Shown here: one piece after another, positions 34,994 to 44,431 of the stretch
Position numbering within the stretch: the first letter of the stretch is position 1
How the letters are laid out: every line of letters begins with the position of its first letter
Assembly (NCBI RefSeq): GCF_004298145.1
Contig: NZ_SCRH01000030.1
Coordinates: 132,526 to 196,525 of the forward strand
Reading direction: 5' to 3'
DNA from: Mycobacterium sp.
Lineage (GTDB): Bacteria > Actinomycetota > Actinomycetes > Mycobacteriales > Mycobacteriaceae
Length of the DNA stretch: 64,000 nt
Position numbers and translations under genes: made by a program
Notes under the pieces: model-generated
Database searches by the model: none
What the model saw: only the letters and a program-made list of their open reading frames with translations
Told to the model about the DNA's origin: nothing

Positions 34994-37867
34994 CTATAAA
35001 CGTCCCTCGCGACGCAGCAGATCCGCCGCGGACAGCCCGCCCCCGGAGCGGCGCCGCTGCCGCGCCGGGTCGCCGTTCTCGGCCCGGCCGTGCGAGTTCA
35101 CCTGCTCGCCCGCCGCAGTGGAGTCGCTGCTCCCCGAGCCCTCCGGCCGCGCGATCGGCAGGGCGGTGGTGGGTTCGGCGGCGTCGCTGTCGGCGTCGTC
35201 GGAACGGTTGCCGGGGACGGGGATGGCGCGGGTCTGATCGCCGGATGGCGGCGACGCAGGTGCCGGGGGCCGCTTCGGTGCCTGGGCCGCGAACCGCGCC
35301 GTCTTGGCTTCGGTCGGCTGGCTGGGCCGGGCCGGGATGCGGGTGGTGTTCACGCTGTCGTCCGCCCCGGATCGCGTCTTCGCCGTGCTCGAGGACGGTT
35401 CCCGGGCGGGCCTGGGCTCGGGCGGGGCGGCCAGTCCCGGGCGCGCCGGGCGCGATGGCTCCAGCGGGCCGGGATGGCTGGGGTCGTGCGGTTGGCGCGG
35501 CGCCGCGGCGACCAGGCTGGCCGCCACCGGCGGCCGCGCGGGCCGGCCGTTGAGCGTCGGCCGCTTGCGCTCGTCGGGCAGGTCGATCTCGCCCAGCCCG
35601 ATCTTGTTCTGCAGCCGACGGGCCCAGCGCGGCGCCCACCAGCAATCGTCGCCGAGCAACTTCATCACCGACGGCACCAGGAACATCCGGACGACGGTCG
35701 CGTCCAGCAGCAGGGCGGCCATCAGACCGAACGCCAGATACTTCATCAACACCAGGTCGGAGAACACGAACGATCCGGCGACCACGGCCAGCACCAGCGC
35801 GGCGGCGGTGATCAGGCGTCCGGTGGTCGCGGTGCCGATCCGGATGGCCTCTGCGGTCGACATGCCGCGTTCGCGCGCCTCGACCATCCGGGACACCAGG
35901 AATACCTCGTAGTCGGTGGCCAGACCGAATCCGACGGCGACGACCAGCGCGATGACCACCACCATCAGAGGGGTTGGCGTGAAATTCAGCCAGGTCGAGA
36001 AGTGCCCGTCGACGAAGATCCACGTCAAAATGCCCATCGTGGACCCGAGTGTGAGCGCGCTCATCACCACCGCCTTGACCGGCAACACCACCGACCCGAA
36101 GGCCAGGAACATCAACAGCAGCGTGGCGCTGAGAAGGAGCACCAGCATCAACGGACCCTTCGCGGCCAGGCTGTGGATGCTGTCCTGTTCCAGCGCCGGC
36201 GTACCGCCGACATAGATGTTCAGCCCCTTCGGGGGTGATATCGCCCGCAGTTCGGTGATCTTCTTGGCGGCATCGTTCTTGTTGACCAGGCCGTCCTGGA
36301 TCACCCGCACCGAGCCGTCCTTGGGCTGAGACGTCCCGTTCGGGCCGGCGACGCAGGGATTGTCGGCGATGATCGGGCAGGCCCGCTCCTCCCACGTCTT
36401 GTCGGTGAACCCGCTGATCGAGGAAATCCTGTTGCGGATTTCGGCAACCTGCTGGTCGGTCACCTTGCTGTGGTTGTCGCTCTGGATCACCACCGTCAAC
36501 TGTTCGGTCCGGTAGCCGGGGAAGAGCTTGTCGAAGTGCTCCTGTCCCATGCGCACCGGATTGTTCGGCGGCAGGTATTTCTCGCTCATGCCGCCGAACG
36601 AGAGGTTGGCCAGCGGAATGACCAGCAAGATCATGCCCACGGCGATCGGGATGGCGAACGCGAGCGGCCGCTTCATCACCCAGTTGACTAATTTGCCCCA
36701 GAAGCCGGCCTCGACCTCTTCGCGGGTCTTGGTCTTCTGCAGCCGATCGGCGAGCCAGTTCAGGTACGCACGCGAATATTTCCAGTTCCGCAGGAACGGA
36801 ATTCGGAACGCGGTCCGCACGCCGAGCGCGTCGACGTGGCGGCCGAGGATGCCCAGGCACGCCGGCAGGAACGTGATCGACAGCAACGCCGCGAGGCCGA
36901 CCGCGGCAAAGATCGCGTACGTCAGCGAATGCACGAAGCCCTGCGGAAACACCAGCAGGCTGGCGCTCGACGCGATGATCAGCACGGCCGAAAAGATGAT
37001 GGTCCGGCCGGCCGTCATGACGGTGCGCCGCACCGCGGCCTCGGTGTCGTAGCCCTCGGCGATCTCCTCCCGGAACCGGCTCACCACGAAAAGCCCGTAG
37101 TCGATGGCGATACCCAGACCGATCAGCGAGACCACCGGCTGGGCGAAAAAGTGCACCGGCCCGAACACAGCGACAAGCCGCAGGATGCCCAGCGAGCCCG
37201 CGATGCTCAGGCCGCCCACGATGGCCGGCAGGCCGGCGGCGACCGCACCGCCGAAGACCAGGAACAGCACCACCGCCACCAGCGGCACCGCAAGGACCTC
37301 CATGCGGCGCTGGTCGGTGGCGATGGTCCCCGTCAGGGCGTTGGCGATCGGCTCGAGGCCGGCGAGTTGGACCGTGCCGCCATTGAGTTTTTGCAGATCC
37401 GGTGCGACGGCCTTGTAGTTGTTGAGGATGGTGTCGTCGTCGTCGCCCTTCAGCGGAACGCTGACGAAGGTGTGCTTCTTGTCGTCGCTGACCATTCCTT
37501 TGATGAGCGGGTTGGTGCTGTCCGGAGCCGCCAGCCAGCCGGCCCAGCCGACGACCTGGTCGGGATGATCGGTCTTGAACTTGTTGAGTTCGGCGACGAG
37601 TTTGTCCCGCCACGCCGAATCATCGACCGTTTTTCCGTCGGGAGCGGTGAACGTGGCCACGACGTGGCTGGTGCGGTCACGGCCGTAGGTCTGGTCACCC
37701 AGCACCGAGGCCTTGACGGATTGACTGCCTTCGTCGTAGAAGCCGCTCTGTGTAACATGCTTGCCCAGGCTGATTCCGAAACCGCCGCCGAGAAGACACA
37801 GAGCTACCGTGACCCCGATCACGATGTACCGATATCGGTACACAGTTCGACCCCACCAGGCGAACAC
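34994..37867 (-). CDS. mmpL3: Trehalose monomycolate exporter MmpL3
   Basis: 957 aa, close to the 944 aa of Rv0206c. Twelve membrane helices in two repeats. The proton-relay Asp-Tyr pairs are Asp256-Tyr257 (LGIAIDYGLF) and Asp652-Tyr653 (FGLATDYEVF). Two large periplasmic domains lie at about 35-190 and 420-570. The C-terminal tail (about 765-957) is Pro/Ala/Arg-rich and disordered. It flips trehalose monomycolate for mycolic-acid layer assembly and is essential in relatives. GTG start with AAGGAG 5 nt upstream. It follows the NYN gene after 49 bp and is likely cotranscribed with it and trmB. Confidence 0.96.
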   Translation of the reverse strand: MFAWWGRTVYRYRYIVIGVTVALCLLGGGFGISLGKHVTQSGFYDEGSQSVKASVLGDQTYGRDRTSHVVATFTAPDGKTVDDSAWRDKLVAELNKFKTDHPDQVVGWAGWLAAPDSTNPLIKGMVSDDKKHTFVSVPLKGDDDDTILNNYKAVAPDLQKLNGGTVQLAGLEPIANALTGTIATDQRRMEVLAVPLVAVVLFLVFGGAVAAGLPAIVGGLSIAGSLGILRLVAVFGPVHFFAQPVVSLIGLGIAIDYGLFVVSRFREEIAEGYDTEAAVRRTVMTAGRTIIFSAVLIIASSASLLVFPQGFVHSLTYAIFAAVGLAALLSITFLPACLGILGRHVDALGVRTAFRIPFLRNWKYSRAYLNWLADRLQKTKTREEVEAGFWGKLVNWVMKRPLAFAIPIAVGMILLVIPLANLSFGGMSEKYLPPNNPVRMGQEHFDKLFPGYRTEQLTVVIQSDNHSKVTDQQVAEIRNRISSISGFTDKTWEERACPIIADNPCVAGPNGTSQPKDGSVRVIQDGLVNKNDAAKKITELRAISPPKGLNIYVGGTPALEQDSIHSLAAKGPLMLVLLLSATLLLMFLAFGSVVLPVKAVVMSALTLGSTMGILTWIFVDGHFSTWLNFTPTPLMVVVIALVVAVGFGLATDYEVFLVSRMVEARERGMSTAEAIRIGTATTGRLITAAALVLAVVAGSFVFSDLVLMKYLAFGLMAALLLDATVVRMFLVPSVMKLLGDDCWWAPRWARRLQNKIGLGEIDLPDERKRPTLNGRPARPPVAASLVAAAPRQPHDPSHPGPLEPSRPARPGLAAPPEPRPAREPSSSTAKTRSGADDSVNTTRIPARPSQPTEAKTARFAAQAPKRPPAPASPPSGDQTRAIPVPGNRSDDADSDAAEPTTALPIARPEGSGSSDSTAAGEQVNSHGRAENGDPARQRRRSGGGLSAADLLRREGRL

Positions 37868-37900
37868 GCAAGCTCCTTACTGGATCGTCAACGACCCGCG

Positions 37901-37916
37901 CACTGGTTTTCCAGTG
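37901..37916 (-). other. Small intercistronic hairpin between the NYN gene and mmpL3
   Basis: CACTGG-TTTT-CCAGTG is a perfect 6-bp stem with a 4-nt loop. On the minus strand it begins directly after the stop of the NYN-domain gene and ends 33 nt before the mmpL3 start. There is no U-tract. It could slow or partially terminate transcription, or mark an RNA processing site. Confidence 0.4.
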
Positions 37917-38642
37917 TCACACACGCGCGGTCAACAGCGCTGACAGCGGCCGGAACGGCTGCAGCCACGCACCCTGATCAGGCAGCGAATCTAGTCCGAT
38001 CCGCGGCAACGGTTCCCGGAAGACGCCGGCGATGTCCTCTAGGTCAACGAAGTCCAAGGTATCCGACGCTAGCGCCCAACTCGCATGTTCGCGAAATCCG
38101 ATCACTTGGACGCTGATTCCGGTTCGGGCGATCTCCTCCAGCGGTTGGCGGAACGCTTGGCCGTCGGCCGAAGCCACCACCAGAGCCGCCAGCCCTTCGG
38201 TGCGGCGCAGGTCGATATGGGCCAGCATGTCGCGGTCGACGTCGCTGTCCTCGTCGATCTTCGGTTTGGCGAACACCGCGAACCCCACGTTCCGAAGGGC
38301 GTCCACCCAGGGCCGGACGACGTCGGCGCTGCCCGGCGCGATGTTGGTGAAGACGGTGGCCTCGGGCTCGATCACGACGCCCGGGCGCTCGGCGCTGACC
38401 TCGGCGGTGCGGGACAGTAGCCAGCGGCCCAGCGCGTCGAACCGCGGGCGCTCCAGCGCCGTCGGGCGGCGGCCCAGGATCGAACCCAGGCCCATGTCGA
38501 GGTTGGGGGCGTCCCAGACCAGCAACACGCGCCCACCCGGAGGCGAAAAACCACCCAGCGCCGCGACGGCATCGCCGGACAGCGCCGCCGGCGGCGCGGC
38601 GGGTTCCGCTCCGGCGGCGGCCGCTTCAGTCAGGCTCATCAC
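37917..38642 (-). CDS. NYN-domain (PIN-like RNase fold) protein (Rv0207c-like)
   Basis: 241 aa. Residues 1-35 are Ala/Pro-rich. The NYN/PIN-like core begins VLLVWDAPNLDMGLG (about 39-53), where the aspartate and asparagine fit the first metal-binding motif; DSDVDRDMLAHID (about 136-148) and VVASADGQAF (about 158-167) supply further acidic residues. Such proteins are predicted metal-dependent ribonucleases. It lies 11 bp after trmB and 49 bp before mmpL3 in the same direction. ATG ATG at the start leaves a one-codon ambiguity. The RNA target is unknown. Confidence 0.8.
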   Translation of the reverse strand: MMSLTEAAAAGAEPAAPPAALSGDAVAALGGFSPPGGRVLLVWDAPNLDMGLGSILGRRPTALERPRFDALGRWLLSRTAEVSAERPGVVIEPEATVFTNIAPGSADVVRPWVDALRNVGFAVFAKPKIDEDSDVDRDMLAHIDLRRTEGLAALVVASADGQAFRQPLEEIARTGISVQVIGFREHASWALASDTLDFVDLEDIAGVFREPLPRIGLDSLPDQGAWLQPFRPLSALLTARV

Positions 38643-38653
38643 TCATCGCCTAC

Positions 38654-39436
38654 TCATCGTCTAACCCAAACGAACTCGGTGACGGCGCTGCCCGCTTCCT
38701 GGGCCTTCGTCTCGTACTTGGTGGTCGGGCGGGCGGTCGAGATGGGCAGCCGGTCGCCGGGGTCGGCCCGGCGCAGCCCGAACTCGCCCGCGCTGAGGGC
38801 GGCGATGTGTTCGGCGTAGCCGGCGTGGTCCGTCGCAATATGCAGGACACCACCGGGGAGTAGCCGGTTGGCTATCAAGCCAACTGTGCCCGGCTGCAGG
38901 AACCGGCGTTTGTGATGCCGCGCCTTGGGCCACGGATCGGGGAAGAAGACGCGGACCCCGGCCAGCGAGGCCGGGGCGATGAACCGCTGCAGCACGTCGA
39001 GCGCGTTGCCGCGGATCAACCGGATGTTGCTCACGTTGTCGCGGTCGATCGCGCACAGCAACTGTGCCAGCCCCCGCCGGTAGACCTCCACCGCGATCAC
39101 ATCGACATCGGGCTCGTCCTTGGCCATCGCCAGCGTCGATATACCGCTGCCGCAACCGATTTCGAGCACCAGCGGTGCCTGGCGGCCGAACCACGAGCGG
39201 GTGTCGAGCGGCGGTTCGTCGCCGTCGGGTTCGTCGGCCGGAGCGCCCACCGACAGGCCGAGTTCTGGCCAGCGCCGTTCCCAGGTCTGGCGCTGGGCAT
39301 CGGAGAGGGCGGATCGTCGTGACCGGAACGCGGTCGCCGGGAGATAGCGAGCCTCGGGGCGGCCCGATTCCCCGATCGGCGTGTCGGCAGGCATTGCCGC
39401 CCCGCGCTGCGCGTGCATTTGTCCATGGTGGCCCAT
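38654..39436 (-). CDS. trmB: tRNA (guanine-N7)-methyltransferase
   Basis: 260 aa from the ATG at 39436 (MGHHGQMHAQRG). SAM motif I is VLEIGCGSGISTLAMA (about residues 87-102). The TrmB signature VRVFFPDPWPKARHHKRR (about 156-173) binds the tRNA and positions G46, and RPTTKYETKAQ near the C-terminus completes the family pattern. It methylates N7 of G46 in tRNA variable loops. It matches Rv0208c and starts the trmB-NYN-mmpL3 run. Confidence 0.95.
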   Translation of the reverse strand: MGHHGQMHAQRGAAMPADTPIGESGRPEARYLPATAFRSRRSALSDAQRQTWERRWPELGLSVGAPADEPDGDEPPLDTRSWFGRQAPLVLEIGCGSGISTLAMAKDEPDVDVIAVEVYRRGLAQLLCAIDRDNVSNIRLIRGNALDVLQRFIAPASLAGVRVFFPDPWPKARHHKRRFLQPGTVGLIANRLLPGGVLHIATDHAGYAEHIAALSAGEFGLRRADPGDRLPISTARPTTKYETKAQEAGSAVTEFVWVRR

Positions 39437-39629
39437 AAACCCCGGATGTAGCCGCCCCTGGTCCGGATTGATATCCAACAGTTGCCTTCAACTGGTAACT
39501 GATAAACGGTGGCTCGCATCTTGGTGACGTGGATGCCACCATTCGGTGGGACCGCCCGGCACCGGCGCTGCACGCAGTAGCGGCAAAGCCGGCCGGGCGA
39601 TCGGGTCATTCGGACCGGACAGGCGGGAT

Positions 39630-40730
39630 ATGAGGGGACAAGGACACCAGAGTTTCGTCGATGAGCTGGCCCGGTTCGCCGACGGCCTCGTCGACCCGCG
39701 CGTGACGGCGATCGCCCGGCGAGCCGCCGCGCCCCTGCGCGTGGTCGTTCGCGGCCGCCGGGGCGTCGGTCGCCGCACGGTCGCCCGCGCCCTGGACCGG
39801 GCCGGAAGCGCGTCGGGGATCTCGGCCGACCTCCCGGTGCCGTCGCCGGCGCCCGACCCCGGCGCCGACGCGGTGGTCTACGTGGTCGCGGAGGTGGTCA
39901 AGCCCGAGGACGCCCACGCCATCGCGGCCGCCGAGCACCCCGTGGTGGCGGTGCTGAACAAGGCCGATCTGGCGGGCTCGTTGTCGGGCCGGGGCGGCGA
40001 CGGGCCGGTCGCGGCGGCGCGGGCGCGGTGCGCCGATCTGTCGGTGCTGATCGGCGTGCCCATGGAGCCGATGATCGGCCTGCTGGCGGTCGCGCTCGAC
40101 GACCTGGATGACGGTCTGTGGGAAGCGCTACATGCGCTGGCCACTCATCCCGGCGCCGCCGCGTGCCTCGACGGCTCGTTCGCCGGGTTCCTGGCGGCGG
40201 ACGGCCCGGTGCCGACCGGCGTGCGTCAGCGCTTGCTGGACACCCTGGACCTGTTCGGCACCGCGCTGGCGGTCGCCGCCATCCGCCAGGGCAGGACCCC
40301 GGCGCAAGTGCGCACCCTGTTGCGCCGGATGAGCGGCGTCGACGCTGTCCTGGCCAAGATCGGCGCGCTCGGCGCCGAGGTTCGGTACCAGCGGGTGCTC
40401 GAGGCCGTCGGGGAACTGGAGGCGCTGGGCGCGGGCGGGGGCGGGCTCGGCGAGCAGATCGGCGGATTCCTGTCCCGCGACGACACGGTGGTCGCCCGGA
40501 TGGCGGCGGCCGTGGACCTGGCCGAGGCGGCCGGGTTGGATGCGGACAATTCCGGGTTGGCCGACGCGGATCGCGACCCGTCCGCGCACCTGCCCCGCGC
40601 GGTGCGATGGCAGCGCTACAGCCGCGCCTCGGTGAGCGAACTGCACCGCACCTGCGCCGCGGACGTCGCCCGCGGATCGCTGCGGCTGTGGTCGCGGGCC
40701 TGCGCGTCGCTGCCGGGGGAATCCTGGTGA
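39630..40730 (+). CDS. GTPase-like protein with degenerate P-loop (Rv0209-like)
   Basis: 366 aa from the ATG at 39630 (MRGQGHQSFVDELARF). The frame resembles a small GTPase: VVVRGRRGVGRRTVARAL (about residues 31-48) sits where a P-loop belongs, but the canonical lysine is arginine. The G4 motif VVAVLNKADL (about 102-111) is intact. The second half is helical (DLFGTALAVAAIRQGRTPAQ; VDLAEAAGLD). It overlaps the following GTPase-like gene by 4 nt (GTGA), so the two proteins are made together. Matches Rv0209, whose function is unknown. A 193-bp divergent gap to trmB contains the small stem CAGTTG-CCTT-CAACTG (39479-39494). Confidence 0.78.
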   Translation: MRGQGHQSFVDELARFADGLVDPRVTAIARRAAAPLRVVVRGRRGVGRRTVARALDRAGSASGISADLPVPSPAPDPGADAVVYVVAEVVKPEDAHAIAAAEHPVVAVLNKADLAGSLSGRGGDGPVAAARARCADLSVLIGVPMEPMIGLLAVALDDLDDGLWEALHALATHPGAAACLDGSFAGFLAADGPVPTGVRQRLLDTLDLFGTALAVAAIRQGRTPAQVRTLLRRMSGVDAVLAKIGALGAEVRYQRVLEAVGELEALGAGGGGLGEQIGGFLSRDDTVVARMAAAVDLAEAAGLDADNSGLADADRDPSAHLPRAVRWQRYSRASVSELHRTCAADVARGSLRLWSRACASLPGESW

Positions 40731-42292
40731 GCGGCGAGGGAAACAACGATCCCGTCGCACAGGTGGACGCCCTGGTGGCAGCGGTCGCGCCGGGCCTGGA
40801 TCCGCCGGCCGTTCACCGCAGCGACGTGGTGCTGGTGACCGGCCCGTGGATGGCCGGGGTGAGCGGGGTGGCCGCGGCGCTGCGGGAGCGGCTGCCGCAG
40901 CACAAGTTCGTGGAGTCGACGGACCTGGGACCCGGCGAGGTGCCGATGGCGGTGGTGTTCGTCGTGTCCGCGGCGGCCCACCTGACGGGCTCCGACTGTG
41001 CCCTGCTGGAAGCCGCGACCGAGCACACCGACGCGGTGGTGGGGGTGGTGTCCAAGATCGACGTGCACCGCACCTGGCGTGAGGTGGTCGCCGCCAACCG
41101 CGCCGCGCTGGCCGCGCACGCGCCGCGCTATGGCCGGGTGCTCTGGGTGGGTGCGGCGGCGCTGCCCGATCTGGGTGAGCCGGACGTCGACGAGCTGGTC
41201 GACGCCGTCTCGGCGCAACTCGACGACGCCGACCTCGCGCGGCGAAACAGGTTGCGGGCGTGGGACTCTCGCTTACGGGCGGTCAAGGGGCGGTTTGACC
41301 GCGACGTCGAGGGCTCCGGCCGGCGGGCGCGGGTCGAGGCGCTGCGCGAAGAACGCAGCACCGCGTTGCAGGAGCGGCGCCAGGCCAAGAGCGAACGCAC
41401 CATCACGCTGCGCGGTCAGATCCAGCAGGCCCGGGTGCAGTTGTCCCACTCCGCACGTAACCGGTGCGCGACCGCGCGCACCGAACTGCAGGAACACGCG
41501 GCGGGAATGTCGCGGGGCGACATGTCCGGCTTCGAGGCGCACGCGCGCGCCCGGCTCGACGAGGTGGTGGCCGAGGTCAGCGACGGCACCGACACGCAAC
41601 TGGCCGACATCGCACGGGTGGTGGGTGTGCCGATGGACCTGCCTGCGCTCGAGAAGCTCCCGGAGGTGGACGTCTCGGCGCCGCCGCTGAAGCCGCGCCG
41701 GCAGGAAACCTGGTTGATGATCCTGCTCGGCGTCGGGTTCGGACTCGGGGTGGCGCTCACGCTGAGCCGGCTGATGAGCGGCGTGGTCTCGCGGCTCAAC
41801 CCCGCACTGGCCGTCGTCGCGGCCGTGGTGTGCGTCGCGATCTCGGTGGCGCTCACCTTCGTGGTGATCAACATCCGTGGCCTGCTGCGCGACCGGGCGC
41901 TGCTGGACCGCTGGGCGGGCGACGCGACATCCTCGCTGCGGTCGGTGGTCGAGGAGCTGGTCGCGACCCGGGTGCTGGTCGCCGAGGCGTTGTTGAGCAA
42001 AGCGTTGCTGGCCCACGACGAGGCCGAGAACGCGCAAGCGTCCGCCGCCGTCGACGTCATCGACACCGAACTGCGCGAGCACGCGCTGGCGGCGGCGCGA
42101 GCCGCGGCCGCGCGGGATCGCGAGATGCCCGCCGTCGCCGCCGCGCTGCAGGCCGTGCGTGCAGAACTCGGAGAACCGGGTATACAACCGCCTGAAAGTC
42201 CAGCCGAAGACGTCGGCGGTGAGGAGACCGAAAAACCCGCTGCGAGGAGCGAAGATGGCGACCCGTCGGGAGCTTCTGAATCGTTGTTGTGA
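40727..42292 (+). CDS. Membrane-anchored GTPase-like protein with degenerate P-loop (Rv0210-like)
   Basis: 521 aa from the GTG at 40727. Residues 1-150 are GTPase-like: VVLVTGPWMAGVSGVA at the P-loop position has valine instead of lysine, DVVGVVSKID... is seen as GVVSKIDVHRTW, a G4-like motif. A charged, helical region (about 170-290, with ALREERSTALQERRQAKSER) probably forms a coiled coil. Two membrane helices lie at about 327-348 and 361-384, then another helical stretch. The dynamin-like layout (GTPase, helical bundle, membrane anchor) resembles bacterial dynamin-like and IniA-type proteins, but nucleotide binding is doubtful. Coupled to the upstream gene. Confidence 0.76.
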   Translation: MSGEGNNDPVAQVDALVAAVAPGLDPPAVHRSDVVLVTGPWMAGVSGVAAALRERLPQHKFVESTDLGPGEVPMAVVFVVSAAAHLTGSDCALLEAATEHTDAVVGVVSKIDVHRTWREVVAANRAALAAHAPRYGRVLWVGAAALPDLGEPDVDELVDAVSAQLDDADLARRNRLRAWDSRLRAVKGRFDRDVEGSGRRARVEALREERSTALQERRQAKSERTITLRGQIQQARVQLSHSARNRCATARTELQEHAAGMSRGDMSGFEAHARARLDEVVAEVSDGTDTQLADIARVVGVPMDLPALEKLPEVDVSAPPLKPRRQETWLMILLGVGFGLGVALTLSRLMSGVVSRLNPALAVVAAVVCVAISVALTFVVINIRGLLRDRALLDRWAGDATSSLRSVVEELVATRVLVAEALLSKALLAHDEAENAQASAAVDVIDTELREHALAAARAAAARDREMPAVAAALQAVRAELGEPGIQPPESPAEDVGGEETEKPAARSEDGDPSGASESLL

Positions 42293-42431
42293 GAAGGCTT
42301 ATACCCGCCCGAGACTTCCCCGACAAGTTCCTCACGATAACCTGTAGTTAACGCCACCAAGTCCTTAATTATGTGGGCGACGGCATACCGAGCAGCACCA
42401 GCCCGATACGCAACGAATCCAGGAGAGTTCG

Positions 42432-44258
42432 ATGACCTCAGCGACCATTCCCGGTTTGGACACAGCACCCACGAACCACCAGGGCCTGCTGTCATGGGTG
42501 CAGGAGGTTGCCGAGCTCACCCAGCCCGACCGGGTGGTTTTCGCTGACGGCTCCGATGAGGAGTTCAACCGGCTGGCCGGGCAACTGGTCGAGGCCGGCA
42601 CCCTGAAGAAGCTGAACGAGAAGAAGCACCCCAACTCCTACCTGGCGCTGTCCGACCCGTCGGACGTGGCGCGGGTGGAGTCGCGGACCTTCATCTGCTC
42701 CGAGCGCGAGATCGACGCCGGCCCCACCAACAACTGGATGGACCCGGCCGAGATGCGGGCCACCTTGACTGACCTGTACCGCGGCTGCATGCGTGGCCGC
42801 ACCATGTGGGTGGTGCCGTTCTGCATGGGTCCGCTCGGCGCCGACGACCCGAAGCTGGGTGTGGAGATCACCGACTCCGAGTACGTCGTCATGTCGATGA
42901 AGGTGATGACCCGGATGGGCAAGGCCGCCCTGGAGAAGATGGGCGACGACGGGTTCTTCGTCAAGGCGCTGCACTCGGTCGGTGCGCCGCTGGACGAGGG
43001 CCAGAAGGACGTGCCGTGGCCGTGCAGCGAAACCAAGTACATCACCCACTTCCCGGAGACCCGCGAGATCATGAGCTACGGCTCCGGCTACGGCGGTAAC
43101 GCGCTGCTGGGCAAGAAGTGCTACTCGCTGCGGATCGCCTCGGCGATGGCCCACGACGAGGGTTGGCTGGCCGAGCACATGCTGATCCTCAAGCTCATCT
43201 CCCCGGAGAACAAGGCGTACTACTTCGCCGCGGCGTTCCCGTCGGCGTGCGGCAAGACCAACCTGGCCATGCTGCAGCCCACCATCGAAGGCTGGCGCGC
43301 CGAGACGCTCGGCGACGACATCGCGTGGATGCGCTTCGGCAAGGACGGCCGGCTGTACGCGGTCAACCCCGAGTTCGGCTTCTTCGGCGTCGCACCGGGC
43401 ACCAACTGGAAGTCCAACCCCAACGCCATGCGCACCATCGAGGCGGGTAACACCGTCTTCACCAACGTGGCACTCACCGACGACAACAACGTGTGGTGGG
43501 AGGGCCTGGAGGGCGACCCGCAGCACCTGATCGACTGGAAGGGCCGCGACTGGACGCCCGAGTCCGACGAGAAGGCCGCCCACCCGAACTCGCGCTACTG
43601 CACGCCGATGTCGCAGTGCCCGATCCTGGCCCCGGAGTGGGACGACCCGCAGGGCGTGCCGATCTCGGGCATCCTCTTCGGCGCCCGCCGCAAGACCACG
43701 GTGCCGCTGGTGACGCAGGCGCGCGACTGGCAGCACGGCGTGTTCATGGGCGCCACCATGGGCAGCGAGCAGACCGCCGCCGCCGAGGGCAAGGTCGGCA
43801 CCGTGCGCCGCGACCCGATGGCCATGCTGCCGTTCCTGGGCTACCACGTCGGCGACTACTTCCAGCACTGGCTCGACCTGGGCAAGAACGCCGACGAGTC
43901 CAAGATGCCGAAGGTGTTCTTCGTCAACTGGTTCCGTCGCGACGCCGACGGCGGCTTCCTGTGGCCGGGCTTCGGCGAGAACAGCCGGGTGCTCAAGTGG
44001 ATCGTCGACCGCATCGAGCACCGGGCCGGCGGCCAGGACACCCCGATCGGGATCGTGCCGAAGGCCGAGGACCTCGACCTGGACGGGCTCGACGTCAGCA
44101 GCGACGAGGTGGCCCAGGCGCTGGCGGTCAATGCCGCCGAGTGGCGCGAGGAACTGCCGCTGATCGAGGAGTGGTTCGACTTCGTCGGCGAGAAGCTGCC
44201 GACCGGCGTGCGCGACGAGTTCGAGGCGCTCAAGCAGCGGCTGTCCGAAGCGGGCTGA
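42432..44258 (+). CDS. pckG: Phosphoenolpyruvate carboxykinase (GTP)
   Basis: 608 aa, GTP-dependent type. The kinase loop [15 protein letters not shown] (about residues 272-286) contains the reactive cysteine and the phosphate-binding [18 protein letters not shown] (about 216-230) is the substrate region and [22 protein letters not shown] is the guanine/omega-loop region. It converts oxaloacetate plus GTP to PEP and drives gluconeogenesis on fatty acids and cholesterol; essential for mycobacterial infection. CCAGGAGAG precedes the ATG. The M. tuberculosis name is pckA (Rv0211). The 139-bp upstream region holds AT-rich stretches (TTAATTATG near 42365) that may be promoter. Confidence 0.97.
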   Translation: MTSATIPGLDTAPTNHQGLLSWVQEVAELTQPDRVVFADGSDEEFNRLAGQLVEAGTLKKLNEKKHPNSYLALSDPSDVARVESRTFICSEREIDAGPTNNWMDPAEMRATLTDLYRGCMRGRTMWVVPFCMGPLGADDPKLGVEITDSEYVVMSMKVMTRMGKAALEKMGDDGFFVKALHSVGAPLDEGQKDVPWPCSETKYITHFPETREIMSYGSGYGGNALLGKKCYSLRIASAMAHDEGWLAEHMLILKLISPENKAYYFAAAFPSACGKTNLAMLQPTIEGWRAETLGDDIAWMRFGKDGRLYAVNPEFGFFGVAPGTNWKSNPNAMRTIEAGNTVFTNVALTDDNNVWWEGLEGDPQHLIDWKGRDWTPESDEKAAHPNSRYCTPMSQCPILAPEWDDPQGVPISGILFGARRKTTVPLVTQARDWQHGVFMGATMGSEQTAAAEGKVGTVRRDPMAMLPFLGYHVGDYFQHWLDLGKNADESKMPKVFFVNWFRRDADGGFLWPGFGENSRVLKWIVDRIEHRAGGQDTPIGIVPKAEDLDLDGLDVSSDEVAQALAVNAAEWREELPLIEEWFDFVGEKLPTGVRDEFEALKQRLSEAG

Positions 44259-44431
44259 GCCCGCGGCGTGCGGATCGGTTGATCAGCCGTCCAGCCGGCG
44301 AATCGGGGCAGGGTCAAAGGCGGTCTACCCGACTGCATTATGGCTGGTGAAGCACGCCGCGCACCGGGCTCGCCCATCGCCGGCCGCGACCACTTAACAC
44401 CCGTCAAGTTCGGCGGCGGTACAGTCTGCGC

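Noticed and set aside
34977..37613. 878-codon minus-strand frame inside mmpL3
   Set aside because: It is a shifted frame of mmpL3 on the same strand, Arg/Gly/Ala-rich with no domain pattern.
39479..39494. CAGTTG-CCTT-CAACTG between trmB and the GTPase-like gene as a regulator site
   Set aside because: Six-bp arms are too short to claim without conservation data; mentioned only in the gene entry.
42293..42431. Riboswitch or other structured leader before pckG
   Set aside because: No long complementary arms or known aptamer motif was seen; only AT-rich promoter-like stretches.
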